Source of the DNA: Streptomyces sp. L-9-10
GTDB taxonomy: Bacteria; Actinomycetota; Actinomycetes; Streptomycetales; Streptomycetaceae
Direction of reading: 5' to 3'
NCBI RefSeq assembly: GCF_004151105.1
Contig: NZ_PHRF01000095.1
Location: 310,001-374,000, forward strand
Length of the DNA: 64,000 nt
Shown here: positions 59,292 to 64,000 of the stretch, piece after piece
Layout: each line of letters starts with the position of its first letter
Position numbering within the stretch: the stretch's first letter is position 1
The notes under the pieces: model-generated
What the model saw: only the letters and a program-made list of their open reading frames with translations
The model's database searches: none
What the model was told of the DNA's origin: nothing
Position numbers and translations under genes: made by a program

Positions 59292-59507
59292 TCAGTGGAA
59301 CTCGCCGTCCGCCGCGCCGCGCACGAACGCCTGCCACTCGTCGGCGCTGAACAGCAGGGCGGGCCCGCCGGGGCTCTTGCTGTCACGCACGGCACGACCG
59401 CCGCCGAACGGCACGGCAACCTCCACACAGTTGCCGTTGGCTCCCGAATACGAGGACCTCACCCACTCCAGCCCAGCGGCCGAAACGGACTCGATGTACG
59501 GCTTCAT
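59292..59507 (-). CDS. DUF397 domain protein (BldB-like partner)
   Basis: A 71-residue DUF397 protein: VRSSYSGANGNCVEVAV, VRDSKSPGGPALLFSADEWQAFV. It overlaps the WhiJ-like regulator stop by one base (TGATG), so the two are made together. DUF397 proteins act as partners of WhiJ-type regulators in Streptomyces development. Confidence 0.93.
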   Translation of the reverse strand: MKPYIESVSAAGLEWVRSSYSGANGNCVEVAVPFGGGRAVRDSKSPGGPALLFSADEWQAFVRGAADGEFH

Positions 59508-60370
59508 CAGCTATCCCATTTCTTGATGGCGCCTTGGATGAGCGCCCTTGACTTGGTGACATTCGCCGCGGCCATATTGAGACGACGGAACAGTGTCGTA
59601 TACGTCTCGACCTCGGCCGGTTCTTCGAAGTACGTCGTACTGGTCGGAGAATCCGCGTAGATGATGTCGGTCTCGGCCGAGGCCGGGAAACTCATGATGA
59701 CGAACGGGCCGAAGAGACAGGCGTTCATGGGGTCCTCGTCCGGCAGCACCTGCAACTGGATGTTCGCCTGCCGGCTGTCCTCCACCAGGGCTTCCAGCTG
59801 CGCTTTCATCACGGCGGAGCTGCCGACGCGATGGCGCAGCGCGCCCTCCGAGATGATCACCCACAGCTGAAGCGGATTCTTGCGGGTCAGGATGGTCCGG
59901 CGCTCGCTCCGGACGTTGATCAGTACTTCCACCTGTTCGGGCGTGACGTCCGGCGCCTGCAACTCGATGAGCGCCTTCGTGTACTCCGGAGTCTGCAACA
60001 GCCCGGGGATGAGATTGGTCTCGACGTTGTAGATCTCCGACGCGTCCCATTCGACGGCGACGTACGCCGCGTACCCGGCGTCGACGACATTGGCGTAGCG
60101 CGACCACCATCCCTTCTGCTTCGCCTCGCGCGACAGGAGTTCGATGTCGTTTCGCTCGTCGGGGTCGGTGACGCCGTAGGCGTCCATGAGGGCACGAAGA
60201 TCCGGCAGCCGGATTCCGGACTGCGCGTTCTCGATCCGGCCGACCTTCGATTCGGCTGATCCGAGCACCTTGGACGCGTCGGCGTGCGTCAGCCCGGCCG
60301 CCGTTCGCAGATCGCGAAGACGTCTGGCCAACCGTCGTTGACGCATCGTCGGGTTGCTGTTGATGGGCAC
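59507..60370 (-). CDS. WhiJ-like XRE regulator (HTH + DUF5753)
   Basis: A 287-residue regulator with N-terminal HTH (RQRRLARRLRDLRTAAGLTHADASKVLG, SAESKVGRIENAQSGIRLPDLRALM) and a DUF5753 domain (GWWSRYANVVDAGYAAYVAVEWDASEIYNVE, IPGLLQTPEYTKALIE, IQLQVLPDED). The GTG at 60370 has GGAGG 10 bases upstream. It is divergent from an RsbW-like ATPase, giving the complete abaA-like cluster layout. Confidence 0.92.
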   Translation of the reverse strand: MPINSNPTMRQRRLARRLRDLRTAAGLTHADASKVLGSAESKVGRIENAQSGIRLPDLRALMDAYGVTDPDERNDIELLSREAKQKGWWSRYANVVDAGYAAYVAVEWDASEIYNVETNLIPGLLQTPEYTKALIELQAPDVTPEQVEVLINVRSERRTILTRKNPLQLWVIISEGALRHRVGSSAVMKAQLEALVEDSRQANIQLQVLPDEDPMNACLFGPFVIMSFPASAETDIIYADSPTSTTYFEEPAEVETYTTLFRRLNMAAANVTKSRALIQGAIKKWDS

Positions 60371-60451
60371 GTTCGGGCCGCCTCCTCGTACTTCTTGCAG
60401 GTCAAGTGTGCCGCCCGTCAACTGTGAGGGCAACAAGCTTTCGACGTGTAC

Positions 60452-60474
60452 CAAAGTGGGTACTTGACACTTTG
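60452..60474. promoter_or_regulatory. Inverted repeat CAAAGTG-N9-CACTTTG over a -35 box
   Basis: Perfect 7-bp arms at 60452-60458 and 60468-60474. A TTGACA (60464-60469) lies within it, facing the plus-strand ATPase gene. A good candidate operator for the divergent WhiJ-like regulator. Confidence 0.6.
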
Positions 60475-60578
60475 CCGGGGTCGAGGTGCAGAGTACTCAC
60501 CATGGCGTCTCGTGACTCTACGAATCAGACACGTGAGGCACGTCATCGCCACCCGAACCCGCCCCCCAGGGAGTGGCA

Positions 60579-61019
60579 ATGACCATTCAGCGAACGAAGC
60601 TGACGCAATATCGCCGTTATCGACCGGCAGTAGCGATCGCCCGTACACACGCTCGTGAGTTAGCCGAGAAGTGGGAACTCCTCGAAGTACGTGACTCCCT
60701 GGAGATGGCAGTCTCCGAACTGGTCACCAACGCGGTGGTGCACGGCCGCGCCGCGAAGGGCAGCCGCGTCACGGTGACGTACCGCCTGCACGAAGACCGT
60801 CTCCGGGCCGAGGTACGCGACTGGGCGAGCGGCATGCCCAGGATCAACCGCCAGTCTCCGCGCGGTGTGTACGCCACCGGCGGCCGTGGCCTCCAGGTGG
60901 TCGCCGCGATCACCGATCGCTGGGGCGTGATTCCCCGCGTCATCGGCAAGAGCGTGTGGTTCGAGTTCAAGCGGATTTCCGCTCCCACGGACGCGGCCTT
61001 CGACGGAGAAGCGTCATGA
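60579..61019 (+). CDS. RsbW-like ATP-binding protein, TTA-containing
   Basis: A 146-residue anti-sigma-type HATPase with an intact N-box (VSELVTNAVVHGR) and G1-type block (RLRAEVRDWASGMP) and G2 (GGRGLQVV). Leu28 is TTA (60660-60662), predicting bldA control. The ATG at 60579 has GGGAG at 5 bases. It is divergent from the WhiJ-like/DUF397 pair and overlaps the next gene (ATGA), so three genes form an operon. Confidence 0.9.
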   Translation: MTIQRTKLTQYRRYRPAVAIARTHARELAEKWELLEVRDSLEMAVSELVTNAVVHGRAAKGSRVTVTYRLHEDRLRAEVRDWASGMPRINRQSPRGVYATGGRGLQVVAAITDRWGVIPRVIGKSVWFEFKRISAPTDAAFDGEAS

Positions 61020-61420
61020 ACCCCGAAACGGACGAGCAACGGCCGCTGGCCTACGGCTATATGCGCGTCTTCTCCGACGCGGACGACCACGAGGCCTATG
61101 CGCTCGAACGGGACATGAAGCGCTTCGCGGACGAGCACGGCCTGCGACTGACCGCCATCTACCACGAGTTCGTTCCCGGTTCGCTCGACGCCTTCAACGA
61201 GCTGGTCGAAGTGCTCCGGTCCACCGGCGCGGTCCACGTCATCCTCCCGTCCCCACACGCTCTCTGCGAGAACGACGTGCTCCGGAACGCGCTGCTCGAC
61301 CGGCTGGAGTTCGGCTTCTCGGCCGAGGTGCACGTACTGGACGAAGAACGTCCCCGCCCAGCGGATCCGACCGACACCGCGCTCACGCGGCGCGTCCTGG
61401 AAGGACTGCGCGAACTGTGA
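61016..61420 (+). CDS. Small resolvase-like protein without DNA-binding domain
   Basis: A 134-residue protein. Its start YGYMRVFSDADDHEAYALERDM resembles a serine recombinase catalytic domain (YxRVSxxDQ), and VEVLRSTGAVHVILPSPHAL resembles the later resolvase strand, but no HTH follows and the rest of the active site is not evident. It may be a regulatory relic. It overlaps both neighbours (ATGA; GTGA), so it is expressed with the RsbW-like ATPase. Confidence 0.68.
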   Translation: MNPETDEQRPLAYGYMRVFSDADDHEAYALERDMKRFADEHGLRLTAIYHEFVPGSLDAFNELVEVLRSTGAVHVILPSPHALCENDVLRNALLDRLEFGFSAEVHVLDEERPRPADPTDTALTRRVLEGLREL

Positions 61421-61686
61421 CGACGAAGACCGATGGTGATCCGATCCACCGTGTCGGTTCGCTGGTACTGCGTACGGACTCCGGTGACGACAAGCCCGAG
61501 GCGCGGTTCATGGTGGAGTGCGAGGACTGCAACGAAACCTCCGACCCGGTGGACGACGTCCGGCGGATCACCGAAGCGTGGGCGCTGAACCACACGGCGG
61601 AGAACCCGGGTCATGAGCGATACCAGCTCACCACTCATCAGTTCTGGCGCGTGACCCGTGGACCGAGCCGCCCACGGCGACGGTAG
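61417..61686 (+). CDS. DUF7848-like small protein
   Basis: An 89-residue protein: VLRTDSGDDKPEARFMVECEDCNETSDPVDD followed by AWALNHTAENPGHERYQLTTHQFWRV. The CxxC and His residues suggest zinc binding. It matches, from memory, a common Streptomyces domain found near WhiJ-type clusters. The GTG at 61417 overlaps the previous stop. Confidence 0.72.
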   Translation: MTTKTDGDPIHRVGSLVLRTDSGDDKPEARFMVECEDCNETSDPVDDVRRITEAWALNHTAENPGHERYQLTTHQFWRVTRGPSRPRRR

Positions 61687-61699
61687 ACGCCCGCAAGAC

Positions 61700-61747
61700 G
61701 AATGCCCCGGCGACCACATGACGCACATGCCGGTCGCGGGGGCATTC
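61700..61747. terminator. Bidirectional terminator before the PIN toxin gene
   Basis: A 16-base arm (61700-61715) pairs with 61732-61747 (GAATGCCCC and CGACC blocks with a 2-base mismatch), 16-base loop, between convergent genes. Confidence 0.75.
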
Positions 61748-61790
61748 CGGGCGTCCTCGGATCGCTCAGGCCGAGGCCGGCCGCCACACC

Positions 61791-62204
61791 TCAGACGGCC
61801 ACGAGCGCCACGCGCGCCCCGCAGAGCTTGGACATGTCATCCACATCCGAGGTGAGCATCACCACCGGACCGGGCTGATGCATCGCGGTGACGGCGACCA
61901 TCGCGTCCAAGGCGTACTTGTGTCCGTGCAACCCGGTCTCCTGGAGCAGTTGAGCCGCTTCCTTGGACCACCCCACGCTCAGCGGCTCCAGACGCACTTG
62001 AGAGAGGACGTAGTTCCAGCGAGCGTGCTTGATACGCCCATGCTGGACCTCGATGAGAGTCGCACCGCTGACAACACGGTCCGCGCCACGGTCGACCGCC
62101 GACCGCACCAGATTCATCACAGCCCGGTCCTGCTCCAGGTAGAGCGAGAGCCCTTGGCTGTCGAGCACCAGACTGCCCCCACCCGTCAGACGGCCTCGCG
62201 CCAC
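61791..62204 (-). CDS. PIN domain VapC-like toxin
   Basis: A 137-residue PIN ribonuclease: VLDSQGLSLYLEQD supplies the first acidic residue, VVSGATLIEVQHG the second (Glu), and YALDAMVAVTAMHQPGPVVMLTSDVDD the rest. VapC toxins cut tRNA or other RNA. The start is uncertain: GTG 62204 overlaps the antitoxin stop by 19 bp; GTG 62168 has GGTGGGGG before it and starts right at VLDS. The antitoxin gene lies directly upstream. Confidence 0.8.
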   Translation of the reverse strand: MARGRLTGGGSLVLDSQGLSLYLEQDRAVMNLVRSAVDRGADRVVSGATLIEVQHGRIKHARWNYVLSQVRLEPLSVGWSKEAAQLLQETGLHGHKYALDAMVAVTAMHQPGPVVMLTSDVDDMSKLCGARVALVAV

Positions 62205-62473
62205 TCCCCCTCCCGCTGCTCGGCCCGCGCCCAGACGTCCGCGGCTTCCTGCTTCTCCACGGGGGTGAAGGCGCCGTGCTCCCGCTCGTACTCCTCCAGA
62301 TACGCCGATGTCGCCTGATTGCGCAGATGTTCCTCAACAGCCGCGGCCACTATGGCGGACACACCACGGCCACCCGCGCTGTCGCGCAGTGCCCGCACAG
62401 TGCCCTCGGGCAGCGACACGCTGATGGCCTTCGCCGGCCCTTCACCGATACCTGGTCCCGTTCGCTCATCCAT
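62186..62473 (-). CDS. VapB-like antitoxin
   Basis: A 95-residue protein with a ribbon-helix-helix-like N-terminus (AKAISVSLPEGTVRALRDSAGGRGVSAIVAAAVEEHL) and acidic helical tail (YLEEYEREHGAF, AADVWARAEQREGEW) that would bind the toxin. The ATG at 62473 is chosen because it begins just before the fold; an upstream in-frame ATG at 62500 sits in an AT-rich region that is probably the promoter. Confidence 0.8.
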   Translation of the reverse strand: MDERTGPGIGEGPAKAISVSLPEGTVRALRDSAGGRGVSAIVAAAVEEHLRNQATSAYLEEYEREHGAFTPVEKQEAADVWARAEQREGEWREAV

Positions 62474-62574
62474 GAGAGCAAGTTTAACAAACGATTTCAT
62501 AAAGGGATCGGGCTCCATGACCACGCACGCGGCCGTCGCGGCGCGGAACGCTTCCCGGCGCGCCGGGATCGCCC

Positions 62575-62922
62575 TCAGGCCGAGGCCAGCCGCAGCACCA
62601 GCGCGGCGACGGCGAGCAGGAAGAGGACGACGACCGGCGCGATCGCGTAGTCCTTGGCCCGCAGGTGTGTGACGGCGGCGCCGATGAAATAGAGGACCAC
62701 GCCGATCGCGGCGGCGGCGCCGAGCAGCGGCACCCAGAGTCCGACGACCAGGCCGACGGCGCCCGCCGCCTTCAGCGTGGCGAGGCGCGGCAGCCAGCTC
62801 TCGGGGACGCCGAGGCCGAGCATCGAGCCGACGATCTTCTCCTGCCGGGTGAAGGTACCGACGGCGGAGCCGGTCAGGGCGACGGCGAGCAGGATGCCGA
62901 CGACGGCATAGGCGATGAACAC
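62575..62922 (-). CDS. DoxX family membrane protein
   Basis: A 115-residue four-helix DoxX protein: AYAVVGILLAVALTGSAVGTFTRQEKI, LPRLATLKAAGAVGLVVGLWVP, AAAIGVVLYFIGAAVTHLRAKD, and VVVLFLLAVAALVL. Members take part in thiol or quinone redox processes. A perfect 7-bp inverted repeat lies about 130 bp upstream of it. Confidence 0.88.
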   Translation of the reverse strand: MFIAYAVVGILLAVALTGSAVGTFTRQEKIVGSMLGLGVPESWLPRLATLKAAGAVGLVVGLWVPLLGAAAAIGVVLYFIGAAVTHLRAKDYAIAPVVVLFLLAVAALVLRLASA

Positions 62923-63048
62923 GATGACCTCTCGGAAGACATAGGGGGCAACCGCCGGGCGCGGGGCGCGGGCTCATGAGGACCGGCCGGGCGGGGCGGG
63001 CAGGGCAGAGCTGCCACCGGCCGGGACCCGGCCGATTTCCTTCAGTAC

Positions 63049-63063
63049 CTTACTTTAAGTAAG
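63049..63063. promoter_or_regulatory. Palindrome CTTACTT-T-AAGTAAG (HxlR/TetR-type operator)
   Basis: Perfect 7-bp arms around one base, in an AT-rich island about 127 bp upstream of doxX. Such sites are bound by HxlR-family regulators, which often neighbour doxX; none is encoded within this window. Confidence 0.6.
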
Positions 63064-63140
63064 CGCGAATGACCAGAGCCCCGCACCACCCGGGCACCCA
63101 CCGCGGCGACGGCAGGACACCACCGCCAATGCGCGCGATC

Positions 63141-63189
63141 GAACATCACACACGTTCGCAAGATTGCGTTTCAAACACGCGTGATGTTC
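63141..63189. promoter_or_regulatory. 9-bp inverted repeat upstream of the HAD gene
   Basis: GAACATCAC (63141-63149) and GTGATGTTC (63181-63189) are perfect arms 31 bases apart; within the spacer CGCAA-GA-TTGCG forms a second inverted repeat. Likely operator or promoter control element. Confidence 0.5.
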
Positions 63190-63258
63190 AATGTGGGACA
63201 TGAGCGCAGACCGACGCACCGGCCACGGCCGGTGTCACCGTGCGGAAGGGGTGACCGC

Positions 63259-63879
63259 GTGACTGACACGGTCCTCTTCGACCTGTTCGGCGTCATCGCG
63301 CGGCATCAGTCCCCGGCGGGGCAGGACCGGCTGACCGCGACGGCGGGCGTGCCCGCCCCGGCGTTCTGGGAGACCTACTGGGCACTTCGTCCCCCCTATG
63401 ACCGCGGCGAGGTGACCGGTCCCGAGTACTGGCGCCAAGCGGCCGGCCTCCTCGGCACCCACTTCGACGACCGCCGGATCGCCGCTCTCGTCGAGGCCGA
63501 CATCGCCAGTTGGAACGCCGTCGACGACGACATGGTGGCCCTGGTCGGCGAGTTGGCGGCGGCCGGCCGGCGGATCGCGCTGCTGTCCAACATCCCCGAA
63601 GAGCTCGCCGTTCACTACGAGGAGCAGCACCGCTGGCTGAAGCACTTCGAGGTACGTGCCTTCTCCTGCCGCATCGGCCACGCCAAGCCGGAGCCGGGTG
63701 CCTACGCATGGTGCCTCCGCGCCCTGGGCCTCGAACCCGGCCGTGTCCTCTTCGTCGACGACCGCGACGAGAACATCCGGGCCGCCCGCGCCGCCGGCAT
63801 GCACGGCCACCTCTTCACCACCCCCGCCCGCCTGAGGGAAACCCTCGCCCAGCGGGACGCCGCCGAGCCGCGATCGTGA
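63259..63879 (+). CDS. HAD family hydrolase
   Basis: A 206-residue HAD phosphatase-like enzyme of the YihX type: nucleophile Asp in VLFDLFGVIA, LLSNIPEELAVHY, RIGHAKPEPGAYAWCL (Lys) and VLFVDDRDENIRAARAAGMHG. The second catalytic Asp of DxD is replaced by Phe-Gly in DLFGV, as in epoxide-hydrolase-type and some HAD-IA members. GTG 63259 has AAGGGG upstream; the in-frame upstream start would cross the inverted repeat. Confidence 0.88.
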   Translation: MTDTVLFDLFGVIARHQSPAGQDRLTATAGVPAPAFWETYWALRPPYDRGEVTGPEYWRQAAGLLGTHFDDRRIAALVEADIASWNAVDDDMVALVGELAAAGRRIALLSNIPEELAVHYEEQHRWLKHFEVRAFSCRIGHAKPEPGAYAWCLRALGLEPGRVLFVDDRDENIRAARAAGMHGHLFTTPARLRETLAQRDAAEPRS

Positions 63880-63922
63880 GCAGCACGCCCTCCCGGCCCG
63901 GCCCCGTCCCCACCCCCTGACC

Positions 63923-63958
63923 GCAGAGGTCCCGGCTCCTGACATCCGGGGCCTCTGC
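63923..63958 (+). terminator. Terminator of the HAD gene
   Basis: A 13-bp stem (63923-63935 with 63946-63958, one G-U pair), 10-base loop, followed by TTCTCC; 44 bp after the stop. Confidence 0.8.
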
Positions 63959-64000
63959 TTCTCCCGCGCGCTGTTCGCGGCGCGGTGGGGGGCGAAGTGG

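Larger units (their letters stand above)
62923..63258. other. Divergent intergenic region between doxX and the HAD gene
   Basis: 336 bases without a supported gene. It contains two inverted repeats listed separately (63049-63063 and 63141-63189) and must hold both promoters. Confidence 0.5.

Overview
High G+C, strong third-position GC bias, GTG starts, ATGA/GTGA gene overlaps, rare TTA codons, DUF397/WhiJ-type modules, a DasR-type site before a chitinase and a Tad pilus locus all indicate a Streptomyces chromosome. No rRNA, tRNA, CRISPR array, transposase or prophage was seen.

1-14.6 kb is mostly housekeeping: the tail of a TPR regulator, a GNAT acetyltransferase, a PadR/ABC/FtsX efflux-type operon, oxyR divergent from ahpCD, an AI-2E family exporter, a secreted lytic transglycosylase, a PIN-PhoH ATPase, a short-chain cis-prenyltransferase and an aldo/keto reductase. 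14.9-26.6 kb is accessory. It holds a methyltransferase, a prepilin peptidase, a DUF192 protein, a lipoprotein, and a large secreted protein built as Flp pilin + Hint domain + C-terminal toxin-like domain with a candidate immunity gene behind it. A three-gene operon follows in which every gene carries a TTA codon (WXG-like protein, DUF1023 hydrolase, lipoprotein), and then a WhiJ-like module.

26.6-39.4 kb is a Tad (tight adherence) pilus locus on the minus strand: zinc-ribbon protein, CpaB, TadZ, two TadE-like pseudopilins, TadA, TadB, TadC, a histidine kinase and response regulator, Flp pilin, TadG, a lipoprotein and an OmpA-like protein. Next to it (39.6-41.3 kb) and again at 50.0-51.7 kb lie two paralogous proteins that also begin with a complete Flp-type pilin and continue into about 450 residues of other sequence. 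41-50 kb otherwise holds small membrane and lipoprotein genes, a nucleoside-kinase-like ATPase, a GH18 chitinase, a split NB-ARC/TPR pair and a divergent Nramp-like transporter. 52-59 kb is a GntP / RidA / IclR / PfkB kinase cluster divergent from two D-amino-acid genes. 59-64 kb has a second WhiJ-like module, a VapBC-like pair, DoxX and a HAD hydrolase.

The most unusual content is the set of three pilin-passenger chimeras and a promoter pattern they share. Six start regions (prepilin peptidase, a 187-residue protein, the Hint toxin, the Flp pilin, and both paralogous chimeras) carry paired GGGCCC-like boxes usually 8 bp apart, with a -10-like hexamer 20-21 bp beyond the second box. In two of them the predicted transcript start falls on the start codon. 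I infer one regulon in which a Tad pilus is built and passenger proteins, one a probable toxin, are exported or displayed as pilin fusions and processed by the prepilin peptidase. The pattern was found by eye and needs a computed background.
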